In this document: positions 1-14,320 of the stretch, piece by piece
Layout: every line of letters starts with the position of its first letter
How positions within the stretch are numbered: the stretch's first letter is position 1
Assembly (NCBI GenBank): GCA_000181795.3
Contig: CM012955.1
Location: forward strand, 2,559,494 to 2,623,493
DNA length: 64,000 bases
From: Trichinella spiralis
Taxonomy: Eukaryota > Nematoda > Enoplea > Trichinellida > Trichinellidae
Direction of reading: 5' to 3'
Translations under genes and position numbers: made by a program
The notes under the pieces: generated by a model
Databases searched by the model: none
Told to the model about the DNA's origin: nothing
The model's input: the letters and a program-made list of their open reading frames with translations, nothing else

Positions 1-1605
1 AATAAAATAAAACCTTTTCGACTGCATAAATAATGAAAGAATTTTGACGTTAGCATACAATTAGACGGTAAACAAATTACTTGTTCAGCTTTCAGAGCAG
101 TTGTTTGCTTTCGACAGCCACTTTTCAGGAAATTAACAACGGTATAAAAACAGACAGAAAAAAAAAGAATGAAAAAGCATCAACAATTTTTACTGCCTTC
201 AGCATAAAATATACTTGTATATAGGTATAATTTGTTATTTCAAAATTTCCAGTAATAATTGTGTTCGTATCATTCTGCTAAAAATGCTAAACTGACTGCT
301 AACTTACAAAGTTTGTTACTTTTATTTTTTGAGATACTTTATCAGGGCCAAAAAAAATTCACTTCGAATGCTACTTGATTCCACATCTTTAAACTGTACA
401 TTTTGCTTGTTCAAAATTTCAAAAGTTATTTTGAAATAATAATGGAAACAATTCAAATATTTATATTTAATAAATTTAAAAGGAAATCATCATCAACTCA
501 ACTTTAAACATACTGTAATAGATGATTGATTTTTACAAATTTACAAATGAAAATGCTTTTTAATTAGATTCGTTCAAATATTAATGATCAATAGTGCGCT
601 ATTTTAATTTTAAAATGTTTTATTTATGTCAAATAATGAAAATGCCAACTGTTATTTCTTTTTGAAAAGCAGGTTTGTTGATCGTTCCGTTTACGTCTTA
701 CTACTGTTCCGTGTTACGTGCCGTTGTGCTTCGGCTGATGATCGGCTGTGTTGGTTGGTTTCGTTTACCGAAATATTTTCAATTTATATGGAAATATTTT
801 TCATTCATAATTTCGAATAATCCGTCGCTTGTTTTTCAAATTAAATTTGCCAAACAATTCCGCCCGTGACGTTTGAATTCATCTTCGCCTAGTGGCTGGG
901 TTGATTGATCGATTGGCACTGATGTAATACGTTTGACGCTCTCTCTGTGCGCAGTTGCGCACAACGTTGTCTCTCCGAGCACGTGGATTTGATTGTTGTT
1001 GTTGACATTAGCATGTGAAAAACAGCCGCAACCGCTTAATTTTTCGTCTGTGAGTTTTTGCTGCCGAATGTTCGTCTGATCAGACACGCACGCCTACGTC
1101 TGTTTGCTTACGACCTATGCGAAGGTGAACACGCAGCGTCTGGGAATTTCAAATTCATTATCTTTGGCGCCAATTTCCGTGCTGTTGTCTCAGAATTTTG
1201 CATAATTTAATTTGCGCTCAGCCTCGCCACACTCTAGGCTTGGCTGTTGTTGTTCAGTTTGATCCGTTGGCATGTTTGTTTCCACCAGCTGGCTCGGATG
1301 ACGGTGGTTTCTTGATCGATTTGTTGAAGCAGTCGCCTCTCAGCATTTCTCACCACTGCATCCTCTCGACACCTGATAAGTCTGATTCAATTCCGGCAGT
1401 CTGCATTTTTCTCATTTTTCCTTATTTCTATCGTTGGTCGATTTGAATTATTAGTCGGCACACAATTCACGCGTTCGTGTGTGTGTGTGTGTGTGTGTCT
1501 TTGGGAGGAAGGATGTGTTTTAGCATTTTCTCCGCTTCGCATCTGTAGCGTTGTTTTTTTCATTGAAATACATTTTTCCTAATTTTTAGTATTCATTTTG
1601 TCAAC
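1..1605. other. Upstream region of LDH gene
   Basis: No conserved coding sequence is seen. The first 800 bases are AT-rich. From about 850 to 1450 the base composition is clearly richer in GC and CpG, with a GT microsatellite at about 1479-1498. An acceptor-like run ends just before 1590, so a non-coding 5' exon of the LDH gene is likely in this stretch. Open frames at 836-1087 (-) and 1198-1446 (+) show no recognisable domain and are not called as genes. Confidence 0.5.
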
Positions 1606-3714
<2,109 letters not shown>

Positions 3715-4221
3715 TTTGCGCCAAAGCAAAGCTGCCTTGACGCCGATAAAGTTTAGTTGAAAATTTTCCTCTTCAAATTTCGTTCAACCCTAGTAAAAGC
3801 GTAAATTTATTGTCTCTTTTTATTAACGCCCACTTTATACTCCTCTCTGCATTGTGGGTTTGGCTGTGAGCTGATATCAGTAGTGAACACAGCTCATCGG
3901 CGTAGTATTATTAATCTTTCTCTTTATTTGCTCTTTTCTAGTTTACCATTTCGAATCGACAATTGTTCCTCTTATCTTATGCAAATATCATTTCATTTCC
4001 TCTTCTCTTTTCCCCATGGTCCCCGGCAAAAGAGGCCGGTGTTCTTTCTTTTTCAATAGTGTGCATCGCAACGAAGTGCAACTTTTTTTTATTGCCTCAT
4101 TTTCCTAGGTGGTGGTGTTGATGATGGTGGTGGTGAATAAAAGTCGAACGACAAATTATGAAATATGAATTTTGTTTGCTTGTTTTTTTTCACATACAAT
4201 GTTCACGTTTTCACACGCCGG
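3715..4221. other. LDH 3' UTR and convergent spacer
   Basis: This 507-base stretch between the LDH stop and the stop of the opposite-strand Ly6 gene holds no open frame with coding character. A canonical AATAAA at 4136-4141 on the + strand is the probable LDH polyadenylation signal. The sequence before it contains a short GGT/GAT-rich tract. Confidence 0.6.
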
Positions 4222-7200
4222 TCAGAGGAATATCCGCATAGAAAGAGTGAACAGTACGCAGGCTAAGGCAAGGAAAAATAACGGTGGTCTGGGACTGATT
4301 GCGCGCGCATTTTCTGTACCGTTGCAAAAGTCTCGGTCGTTGCAATAGCAGACCGTGGCCATGCTTCCGAACCACCGACTAGCAACACATCCGCCAGCAG
4401 TTAGGTTTCGCTTGTCACTGACCGTCGCCTCCAAACAGCCTTTGCTAACGTAGCGATCAACTGTAAATAAATAAATATAAACATATATATATATATATGC
4501 ATATAAATATCATGCACATATAAAATGTACGTATATAATGTTGAAAAAAAGCAATTTCAAGCTTTGTGAAAAGTCAAACTGACAACTCTGATAAATGGGA
4601 ACAACTTTTTTAAATGTCTTTAATCATGTGCGTGAGAGACAAATTGTTCACATCTAAGCAAAATTGATACCTTACCACTTTTGAAGATGTATGTGTTTGT
4701 AGATTGAGCAAACATGTTGCACTAAATTATACAGATATGGAGCTGTTGTAAATGTGAAACTGAAATCGAATTTGAAGATAAAATTTGAACAAAACTTTAC
4801 ATATAAAAATAATAAACATAATCAATATCCTCAAAGAACATTCAATGAAGAATTTCACTGTCATTGTAATGTAAAATTTGAAAAAAAAGAATTCATTTTT
4901 GAAAATTATTTGTGAGGTTTCTCGAGAAAAAAAAGAACAAGAAAAAAAATTCAGTTATCAATTTGAATAAAATTCATTCGAAATGTTTTTTTCTTTTGAA
5001 CAGAAGCCATGCTCTGGTTGTTAGTCTCGAGGTTGATTTGATGGTGAAATAGAATTAATTGACGATCGCTTGAACAGAAAGACAGCAAAATGAACATCAA
5101 ATACAAGAAAATGGTTTCATTCACAAAAATAATAAAAAATAAATAAATTTGTCAATTGAATGAAAATGATAATTCAACCCAGGACAATACAACTAATAAA
5201 GAATGGCATTTTCCATTTCTGTGAAGGCTTTCAAATTGAGTTCATCAATGAAAATTTTACTTTTTTTCTCAAAATTCACTTAATTTTAGTGAAGAGTAAA
5301 ATAAATAATGTAAAACAAATGAGCAAAAATTATTCAAAAAATTAACTAAAAATAAGTGTCCTTCTGTCATGAACGTTGCACATACATCTATATATATATA
5401 TATATATATTTATTTATATTTATACATCATGCGCGAAAGTGCCAATCAAGTGACATTTTGATTAGCAAAATAAAAAATGTTGCGCTTTGAATACAATAAT
5501 TTGGAATATTTTCTTTCACAAAACCGCAAAAATCTCATTATTCAAAGTCACACATTAAATTAAATTTTATTTGGCTTATTAATAATGCAAACAATCAGAA
5601 TTGGCTTCGCCGATACGCGTTTTAAGCTCGCTGAACATTGCAGCTATTGAAAGTTGATTCACAATACATCAACTAGATTAATTTTTATATTTTTATTTCA
5701 ATTAAATAAACTAATTCAAAAATGTGAAACTATGCTGAAGTGAAATGAACGAACTACATTTGAACGAACTATATTTGACATGTTCGAAATAGCAACTGAA
5801 ACCTGTGGGCTTTTATACGGTAGATTGGGTAAAAAAATTTAAATGAAAAAAGTCATTTCATATTTTGAAAAAAAGCTGTTTGAAAATAAACAACCCATCC
5901 AAATTATTGAAAGATAATATTTCGATTTTCGTTTCATCATCGCTCATGCAATTATTTATTGCAATTTAGCAACGTGAACTCGTAGAACACGTCGATCCGC
6001 AGGTTGACAATATTGCTAATTTCAATCAACACCCTTAATTAATAACTAATTTCGTGTCTGGATATTGTGGTTGGATAAACAATCTGTTTGGCCAGCGATT
6101 CCGGAAGATACGAGCTGAAAGAGCGTGAACGACAAGCGCGGTGGGATTCATTGATCTCTGAAATTCCTCAGTTGCATGCATGGTAGAAATAGAATGCAAA
6201 TTTATCGATTGATATAATTAACATAATAACTAACAGAATTGCACTGTGGCAGAGAATGCGAAGAAGAAACATCAAGCTAGCATGGTGAAAAACGACAAAA
6301 GTCCATTTGTAATAATGGCATGTCGTCTGTTTTTTTCTTTCTTCAATTTTTGTAATTATCAAATTTGTACAGTATGGAGGGTATGATTTGAAAATTTTGA
6401 AATGCTTTCGGATGACAGTGGAAAAGCGGCAAACAAATGCATCGCTATGGTCTCAAAGCGAACGTAGATTAAAATCAAACATTGACGAATCGTCAACCGA
6501 CGGACAGTCAATATTTTCATCAATTATAAATAAATCGGAAAAAGCTGACCGCATCAGTTGTTGTTGTTGGTTTTGATTAATATTTTGTGAAGGTTTCAGA
6601 GAAAAGCGTTCAGTCGTTGGATCATTTTACCCATGAAAGAGGAAACTGGCAATATTTTAAAAATGTAATTAATTTCAACACATCCATAAATGGAATTATT
6701 ATTCATTTTTAACCGAATCATAATCAATTTTGGTCAATGCTCAGGTTTAGGGAAAACTCCCTCCAGTTTTTTGTTGATTATATTTTCAATTAGCATTCCT
6801 TTTAATCCTGATTAGCAAATAGCATGACCAAGCTAATACGACTGAATTAAAAGATTAAATATTCATCGAAATACTTTATATCGATTGTCATTTAAAATAA
6901 AAAAAAAGAAATAAAATAACATTAACTAATTATAAATATTGAAAATTTAAACAATTTATAATTTTCATAAAATGAGCTGAAAAAATTTACTTTACCTCAC
7001 TTCAATAATAAGATATTACTATTCCTATTATTATTATCATTATCATTATTCTATTAAGGCGCTGATTTTGCATTAACCCTGGTAGTGAAACAATGCTTTC
7101 TCGCTTGGGATGTCACATTATAATTACAACATGCCGGACTCACGCAGTCTTAAGCATTACTGCCTATCTTACGCCTCTGATTATATTTATTAAGATTTAT

Positions 7201-7680
7201 TGATAAACAGATAAGAAAGACAATGAGAAAGAGAAATCTCATAAAGAAAACAAACCGTATAAAATGTATCTATGTTTTACCTCTACAAGTTGAATCATAT
7301 TGTATCCTATATATCGTGAATGTAGTTCTCAAAAAGTTCAGAAATCTGAAGTATTTTGGAAAATTCAACTGGATAAATGAAAATAATGAAAAAAACATTT
7401 TCAAAACCAAGGAAATTATCAATTACAAAGTGCATATTTCAGAAAAATATTACAAACGCGAAATAAAAAAAATAACGCAAAACTTACCAGTAGCTGTGAC
7501 ACAAGCGATGCCTTGATGACATACACCGAATGAGCAATCGCTCTTGGCTTGACAATGGTAGCATTTCAGAGGCACCACTGAAAGAAAATATGAAGAAATG
7601 ATTGAAAATAAGGCAAAAAAATACATACCATTGCGGATGACGAATACCAGGCAGATGGTCAACGCGGCCGGCTGGCCCAT
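4222..7680 (-). CDS. Ly6/uPAR three-finger GPI-anchored protein
   Basis: Small secreted, probably GPI-anchored surface protein. Three exons on the - strand (7629-7680, 7488-7577, 4222-4460), with phase-1 junctions, give 126 residues. A hydrophobic leader from MGQPAALTI precedes the motif LKCYHC. Ten cysteines follow in the three-finger pattern and end in CYCNDRDFCN, the CN signature of the Ly6/uPAR fold. The C-terminus is a hydrophobic tail (PLFFLALACVLF) after a polar spacer, as expected for a GPI signal. An in-frame upstream extension to 7743 exists but starts with TTG, so the ATG at 7680 was preferred. Intron 2 is about 3.0 kb, much longer than other introns here. The ligand is unknown. 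The family includes neuronal receptor modulators, but no specific role can be read from the sequence. Confidence 0.85.
4461..7487 (-). other. Long intron 2 of the Ly6 gene
   Basis: About 3.0 kb of AT-rich sequence between the last two Ly6 exons. It holds TA microsatellites (about 4483-4498 and 5391-5410) and scattered open frames such as 6388-6576 and 7223-7516 without recognisable protein features. No nested gene, RNA gene or transposon was recognised on either strand. Confidence 0.5.
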
Positions 7681-9438
7681 TACCGACGTTACAAATATGT
7701 CGACAGAAATGATCGCAAAATAAGTACAATCAGCATTAGTCAAACGATGCAGGCTTTACAAATAGAAAAGAACAATACTCGTCCACTTGTTGACAAATCA
7801 AAAACTTGACCAATTCTATGGAGATGAACCGCCGTTAATAGGTGGGCGTGGTTATTAAGCGACAGCAGCGCCAACCAGCGGGAAAACATACCCCTGCTTC
7901 AATCAAACATTTTGCAAGATGTCTCAGCGGCATTTCATGAATAAATAACATCACATCAACATAATGCACATGAACACTAATATTTATGGTTTATCATCAT
8001 AAAGTGACGACAATTCAATACTCTGTTATTATGATTATTGTTAACATTCTGCGTACAAATGCACAATTATTAAATGTTCAGTTAGTGGGCCGATATCAGA
8101 TTTGAAAATTATGTTCCAATAATATTAATAAATTCAAAACAGTAGAATGGAATACTGATATAGAGAATAAACAGCTTACTTATCACTTTATTCATCCCAT
8201 TTCAATCTCAGCAAGGCGACCAAAGAAACAGCACGCTGCATTATCAGTATAGCGGATAATGCAACATAACAGAATTACCAAGCGAAACATATCGAGTGCG
8301 TCTACCAGTTAGCAGGATGTGCGGCCGCACAAATTCTTGAAAATGAGGACTGTTGCTTCATGAAAAAATTATCTAAAAGTAAACAATATTCCAATATTAA
8401 ATCAATACGCTCCACAAAATTATCACATTGCCCTCTCCTTATCAGTAACCGTTAGTCAGATAATGCATTGAAACTTTAATATTGCAACAAGCCGACGTAC
8501 GATCTGATAAACATCACTTGCAAATAGCCGCAAAACATTCATGTGAGCTAACATGCCAAAATTAGCTAGCTGGAGCCAGAAAAGGCGATTCATCAAGCAG
8601 ATATACGCAAACCGTTGTCCACTGTAATTGGATACAAGGCGGATGTAAAATTCGATGAAATTTCGCAGGGTGATCTGATCCTGCAACAAGAGAAACAACA
8701 ATCAGAATGCTGATTTTCTGAGCCAAACGCCATACATTTACACGCATATACCAAACAGACAAAAAATATATTAATATAATGTATATACATATTAAACGAG
8801 AAAATAAATTTTCACAAAAAACAATAACACACATCCTACTACACACAAAAAAAGACTTCACCTATGTTCAATTCTACCTCACAGATGTACAGATCTTGTA
8901 TGTTTATCAACACCTAAACATAATTCAACACAAATTTTACACATATACAAAATGCATTCGCATTCAAAATATCGTTCAAAAGATGTTGAAGTGAACATTC
9001 GGCAAACTTACACTTCGTTCACAATCATTTCTTTTACACTACATTTCATCAACTTATATGCAATGCGCATCGTATTAGTATTAGTGTTGACTGTCACATC
9101 GCATCGAGCTGCGGCAACGATGAAAGTTTTCACATTCGCTACTGAACATTTAGAATAAATTACACTGACAAATACTCTCATCATACGTTGCAAGATGAAC
9201 AGAAACCTTACAATATGATAAGATGAACAATATTTTTCATTTCCATGCATTGAATTAATTTTGAAAGTTATGAATGTTTATTTTTGTACGTGAAATTATA
9301 CTTCATAATGTGTTGATTGTGAAATAATGTAAACTGAGAAAATTGGAATCAATCAACAGGCAAATACTGTAAATTTTAAAGAGCATCGGTACACTAAAAG
9401 TCAAACTTTAAACATGTACATTAAAATACTCATTTGGA
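7681..9438. other. Spacer with a relic of a KH-array unit
   Basis: Between the Ly6 start and the first KH gene. Bases 7935-8470 are homologous to 13205-13725, the region downstream of the second KH gene. This is therefore the 3' flank of a KH unit whose coding part is no longer present here. Bases 8456-8700 hold overlapping minus-strand open frames of up to 81 codons without a recognised domain. From about 9081 the sequence belongs to the recent duplication shared with 14435 onward. Confidence 0.5.
7935..8470 (+). repeat. Diverged copy of KH-unit 3' flank
   Basis: Aligned by eye to 13205-13725. Shared blocks include the stretch after GAGAATAAACAGCTTAC (8163 and about 13440) and the block around GCAAATTCTTGAAAATG. 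Overall identity looks like roughly 80 percent with small indels. The alignment runs in the same orientation with a nearly constant offset (about 5.27 kb), as expected for an older tandem unit duplication. Confidence 0.7.
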
Positions 9439-9448
9439 TATATAAAGG
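9439..9448 (+). promoter_or_regulatory. TATA box of KH gene A1
   Basis: TATATAAAGG lies 80 bp before the chosen ATG (9519). The same element sits 80-81 bp before the ATG in the other three KH genes, and the leader after it is also similar between copies (GGCT.CTCAAC.AAAACGTTT). Conservation of element and distance supports a real core promoter. Confidence 0.75.
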
Positions 9449-9518
9449 CTACTCAACAAAAACGTTTATCAGTCAGAGAGTTCCCTTCAAACAGTGCACT
9501 ACGAAAACTGTACTAACA

Positions 9519-10216
9519 ATGTGTTCTCGCGAGCAGTTTGAAGAAAAGCTCAAGCAAATCCAATTCGCCATCAATGTGTTGAAAAGCATCGATGACAGCA
9601 GATTGCGGTCGGAGAGAATGGAACAGTTGATCAACGAATTGTTCAAGCTTGAGTTTTTCAAAAAGATTCCACAACCACCACCCCGTATTGGAATTTTTAT
9701 AACAAAGTATGCTGATATCACGATTACGGTGACTGATTACAGCTTCAACGTCGCCAGCAGAATAATAGGTCCTTGTGGGAGTACTATTAAGGCCATCTCA
9801 AGATTTAGTAGATGCCAACTGAAATTAGTGAATCCGAACGAAAACCCGTTGCGTATCAAACTAATTGCAAAGGGATACGAAAACATTGCTAATTGGAGAA
9901 TCCACAAAGCCATCGAAGGAATACAGTATGTGTTGACAAATGATCAGTACGAAGTGTCTTTAAATCAGTTGGCTGAATTGGCTGTAAGACGGGGTATTCA
10001 TGAGAAATCACTAGCATCGTATCGTTATCAAGTGAAAACTTTCCTCAGTCATAGTGGAGTTGTGAATGTAGAAAACGAGGAAGACCAGAAAGAAGAAAAA
10101 AGTATTCAGTTCGATTCCACCAACAAAACCAACAACAAATTGAAGTAATTGTTAATGCGTTACAATAGTAATTTTGAATATTAATTTTTTTTCTTATTTT
10201 TAGCAAATCAGAATGA
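9519..10216 (+). CDS. Single-KH-domain protein A1 (STAR-like)
   Basis: Putative RNA-binding protein. Two exons, 9519-10144 and 10204-10216, give 212 residues. If the 59-base intron is retained the frame ends at 10148 (209 residues). A helical N-terminal stretch (about 1-50) is followed by a KH domain with RIIGPCGST at 81-89, the GXXG-type loop, inside a context (FNVASRIIGP) like STAR/QKI KH domains. The long loop typical of STAR proteins is missing. The acidic-basic tail is low complexity. The open frame extends upstream to 9414, but that ATG lies before the TATA box, and paralogues align only from MCSREQF, so 9519 was chosen. It is identical in protein to copy A2 at 14873. The specific RNA target is unknown. 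Family-level call only. Confidence 0.75.
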
Positions 10217-12347
10217 AGTCGACGTTAGAATGCTCGACAAAACCAATATCAACTGATCCGTTATTTGAATAACGACCCATCATCATTTGCTTAATTTTAA
10301 TCTAATTATATATCAATTTCATTGATTTCTTTTATCCATATTATACCATGCAGTTGTTTCATTATCATTCACTCCATAGTTCACTGCTGAATATCACTGT
10401 TCAATTCAATTTCACTTGATGAAAATTTAGGTAGCAATTTTTCGTAGTGATCACTGTTTGTCAAATTGATTTGTTCGAATAAACGTTCATCAAAATGATA
10501 TTTGTTCTTCATTTTAATTGAAAATTGGTTGACTGAAATTTGAAATACTGATTCAGTTTTGATATTCAGAAATAAATATATGAAAAGGCATAAGCCAATC
10601 GCCAATTACCAATCAAACGCCGTACAGCCAATCAGCGAACAGAGAAACAAAAAAATTAGGTCAAAGTTTGGCGGGAAAAATGGCAAAAAACCTTTACAAT
10701 TATTTCTTTTATAATGAATATTATGAACTTATTTAAAATTTGTCCCAAAAGTAAGTTGAAGTAACACTTCATCTTTACAAGAAACTATAAAAATAAATAC
10801 AACAGTATACTTAAAACACAAAATAAAATACTAAACAAGCGCATGCAAAAGTTCAACAAAAAAAGTAAAATTACAACTAAAGATATTGGTGTTATTGTAG
10901 ATGAAAAAGTTAATAAACAAACTTCACCCCAACTAATATAAATATCATCACTAAAAAGAAACAAAACAGACGGCTGAATAGAAATCATAATATTTATTAA
11001 AACAAAACATAATACTTATACTAACCTTGAAAAAAATTATAGATAGAAAAGTTTATTCTACATGTTTAAATTCAGTTGTAGAATATATTCAATAGCTTGC
11101 AAAGATCTGTTCATCGTTTCACTTTGGAGAAGCAGTGAAAACGCGACAGACAACATCAACGGATACAATGACGCGTCTCCACTTTTGAACTACAGAATGA
11201 AGAAAAGAATAATCAAGAAGAACAGAATAAAATATCACTGTAATACAGATTACCAAAAAAAAATATAATAAGTTTAATTCAAAAATATTACGAGCTATAA
11301 GAATTTATGTTCATTAAAAATGATATCAAAGGACAATATCAATGGTACAGCAAATAATTATTTTCAACTAATGGGTTACGCGGAAAGTTGGCATAGGTGC
11401 CGAATGGCAAAAGGTGATTTGTAATTCATGATCGGTTTTGCATTTTCCTTTCTTATTTCAAACCTCATTGACAACATTCATCATTAAGATTCAAAAAGAT
11501 GAATTCTGTTTTGATCCACACTGAAACCATAAACATAACATGATCACGAAATTGTTGAATACTGCAAGAATGGGAACCAATTTCAAGATAAAGTTTCATG
11601 AAAATAAATTGAATTATAAATAAAATACTTAACGATGAAAAAAATACCACTTTCATACTTGTATTGATTACAATATTTTGAAATTAAACATGGACAAATG
11701 TTTTCCATCTATTTCCTGCTGATGTATATCGTTCACGGCAATTTGCATAATCATAACAAAATATGTGCGATTACATATCTCATATTGATATTTTGACTGA
11801 AATTTCAACTATTCAAGGAAGAACTGATCAGTGGAAAAAAGTGCGAGACATTCATAATTTACTATCAACAATTGTAAGTAAGCGTCTCGAACTGTGACTA
11901 ATATTCTATTATCATTATTCCATACGATTTAACAGTAGTTAAATTATTAAACTCATATAACATTCAATTTTCAGTGTGGACTGCCAGTTTTCATCGAGTT
12001 ATAAGTATGATAAGCGGTTTCAACTTCGCTACTGAACAAAAGCAAAAAATTGCAGTGGCCGACATTTTCATCGTAAGTTGAACTGAAACGATACAGTAGG
12101 ATAAGATGAGGAATATTTTTCATTTCTATGCAATGATTTAATTTTGAAAGTTATAAATATATACTTCTGTACGTGAAATTATACTTAAATATATGTTGAT
12201 TGTGAAATAATATAAATTAAGAAAATTTTAATCACAAAAATTATCTCAATAATAAACAGATACATACGGTAAATTTGAAGTTCATTAGTATACTCAGGTT
12301 CAAATTTCACTCACAAAATGAACTGTAAATTAAATCACAAATTTGGG
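10217..12347. other. Spacer between KH genes A1 and B1
   Basis: Contains the A1 3' region, with a probable polyadenylation signal AATAAA at 10478-10483, followed by AT-rich sequence. Open frames at 11062-11268 (+) and 11465-11656 (-) recur unchanged at 16525 and 16928. They look like by-products of the duplication, without coding signatures. Fragments at about 11860-12080 resemble upstream parts of other units (GCTACTGAAC, GTAAGTTGA), so they are shared unit flank. No RNA gene was recognised. Confidence 0.5.
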
Positions 12348-12357
12348 TATTTAAAGG
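12348..12357 (+). promoter_or_regulatory. TATA box of KH gene B1
   Basis: TATTTAAAGG, 80 bp before the ATG at 12428, in a leader similar to those of the other KH copies (GGCTGCTCAACGGAAACGTT). Confidence 0.7.
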
Positions 12358-12427
12358 CTGCTCAACGGAAACGTTTGTTAGTCAGTGAGTTTTTCTTGCA
12401 GAGTACAGTTGCAAGCGTGAAGGAACG

Positions 12428-13150
12428 ATGAGTTTTCCGAAGGAGATTTGGGACGAGAAGATGAAGCAGGTCCACGAAATCGTTGATAAGTTGAAAACTT
12501 ATCACGATAATGACGTGCGATCGATACTGATGGAATACTACGTCAATGAATTCTTCGGACTGGAATTGTTCAAAAATACTCCATTTCCACCAAGTCCGTC
12601 CGGAGTGGTTGTGAGAAAGCGCTATGTGATAAATTTGAAGTCATGTGGTTACGACTTCAACGTTTTCCGGAGAATTGTTGGTCCTAGTGGCACCACCGTC
12701 CAGGCCATCGAACGATTCAGTGGATGCAGATTGATATTAACTACATCTGGAACGTGCACCGTCCGTATCAACATTCTTATCAAGGATTATGAAAACATCG
12801 TTGAATGGAAATATGAAAAAGTTACCGAGGCAATTAACTACGTGATAGCGAATGAAAATTTTCAAGTTACTTTAAACCAGAAGGCGGAACAGGCCGTTCG
12901 AGTGGCTTACCGAAAACTCGTCCGAGAATCGCGACGCAACAGGGGCCGCATCATTAGCTTCAATCAGGCTGGTACAGCAGCGGCAGCAGACAATGACGAT
13001 GCTCTGGTGGAAACTGAATCAAAAGCTATTTTGGTGCTCTCGGACGATGGAATCGACCACAACTTTCAGTAACTGCTAACTTTTAATAATAATTATTTGC
13101 AATATTAATTTACGTTTTGATATTTTTTTACTTTTAGCGCGCATGAATGA
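12428..13150 (+). CDS. Single-KH-domain protein B1 (STAR-like)
   Basis: Second member of the array. Exons 12428-13068 and 13138-13150 give 217 residues. Retention of the 69-base intron gives 214 residues. The KH loop RIVGPSGTT is at 82-90, preceded by FNVF and followed by a Gly-Cys pair (FSGCR) also seen in the paralogues. The order of an N-terminal helical region, a proline-rich turn (TPFPPSPSG), the KH core and a charged tail is kept, but the sequence is the most diverged of the four. The ATG immediately follows the conserved leader, and no upstream in-frame extension competes. It probably arose by unit duplication and is presumably RNA-binding. Function is unknown. Confidence 0.75.
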
Positions 13151-13204
13151 AGTTTCCGTCCAGTGCTCGTGAAAGGCATCATTTACTGAACTCATCAACA
13201 ATGA

Positions 13205-13725
13205 TGACGCATCAACATAATTCACATCAGTACTAATATTTATTGCTTAATGTCTTAAAGTGATGACCAATGAATATTTTATTATTATTTTTTCGCTATC
13301 ACAATTCCACATTATATGTTCATGCAGTTCACAGTTGACTGATTCGTCCATCCTATTTGTTGAATTAACTGTTCATGTAGTTCATCCAATATCATTATTA
13401 TTAATATTAAATTTCACAACAATTTGATCATGTGATGAAGAGAATAAACAGCTTACTTATCACTTTATTCATCCCGTTTCAATCTCGGCTAGGCCACCAA
13501 AGAGATAGCACGCTGTATTATCAGTACAGCCGAAAACGGAACATAACAAATATCGAATGCGTTTACCAGTTAACAGGATGTGTCGCCGCGCAAATTCTTG
13601 AAAATGCGGACTGTTGTTTCTCGAAAAAATTATCTAAAATTAAACAATATTCCATTATTAAATCAATACGTTCCGCAAAATTATCACAGTGCCGTTTCCT
13701 TATCAGTAATCGGCGTCAAAGTAAC
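13205..13725 (+). repeat. KH-unit 3' flank, copy downstream of B1
   Basis: Partner of 7935-8470. Read on the minus strand, the two copies share a short open segment after an acceptor-like TTTTAG (encoding a conserved FSRICA core and both ending in a stop). This may be chance or a lost exon. Confidence 0.65.
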
Positions 13726-13988
13726 TGGCGCATTGGAAGTCACATCATCAAAGCAAGGAATCACATACAGCGCAGGAGTGCCCTACAGTAATGAAAAAAT
13801 ACTGTAAAGAAAACAAACACACATTTCACGCATCACCATATTCATATTTTACAAATAATTTAAAATTACACATATATCTAAGAAAAAATTTCCAACAGCG
13901 TACAAAATGAAGATGATAACCTAAAACTTTCTTGGAAATTCTAACAGCAATAAGAGTAAAATATAAAATTCTACTTCACAATGCACAG

Positions 13989-14320
13989 CAACGATTAGGC
14001 CGTTTGAGGCAGAAATACAAAATGAGCAAAATCTGCGATTAGCCCATTGTTCCCCTAAATTTCACACGAAATTCAGCATAGGAAGGTGATTTACTACGCT
14101 TAATTAATTATTGTTCATGAGTTTTGACAAGATTTTCCGCACTTAGTTAAATGATTTTCAAGTTATGTGTGAGAATACGATAAGCCACAAAGACAATACA
14201 ATCAACATTTTCTGTCCAAAAAAACATAATGTATCATTGAAATGATAAAAATAAGATTTATATTGATCTAAAAGTTGCATCTGTGGATCACAAACTCAAT
14301 ATGTTCGTGCACTGGCTCTC
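13989..14320 (+). repeat. Inverted repeat, left arm
   Basis: The reverse complement of 16095-16424 aligns along its length. Exact blocks include CGAAATTCAGCATAGGAAGG (about 14068) and GTGGATCACAAACTCAATAT (about 14282). Identity looks moderate (perhaps 70-80 percent) with several indels. The two arms flank the A2 gene copy. Confidence 0.75.

Larger units (their letters stand above)
9081..12000 (+). repeat. Segmental duplication, copy 1
   Basis: Direct counterpart of 14435-17463. The first part (9081-10600) matches 14435-15935 almost base for base, with an identical coding region. The last part (10985-12000) matches 16449-17463 almost perfectly. The middle (about 10740-10985) is only loosely similar to 16230-16448. 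The offset changes from 5354 to 5463 across this middle part. Near identity implies either a very recent duplication or a second assembled haplotype. Confidence 0.9.

Noticed and set aside
1198-1446. 82-codon frame upstream of LDH
   Set aside because: Better explained as GC-richer leader sequence. No domain and no splice continuity with the LDH start.
9414-9518. Upstream ATG extension of KH gene A1 (and 14768-14872 in A2, 17768-17851 in B2)
   Set aside because: The upstream ATG precedes the conserved TATA box, the extensions do not align between paralogues, and B1 starts at the aligned internal methionine.
11062-11268. 68-codon frame repeated exactly at 16525-16731
   Set aside because: The repeat is explained by the segmental duplication. 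No splice context, domain or codon pattern supports coding.
13432-13791. 119-codon open frame downstream of KH gene B1
   Set aside because: The homologous stretch at 8163 is not open in that frame, so conservation is of DNA, not of this protein.
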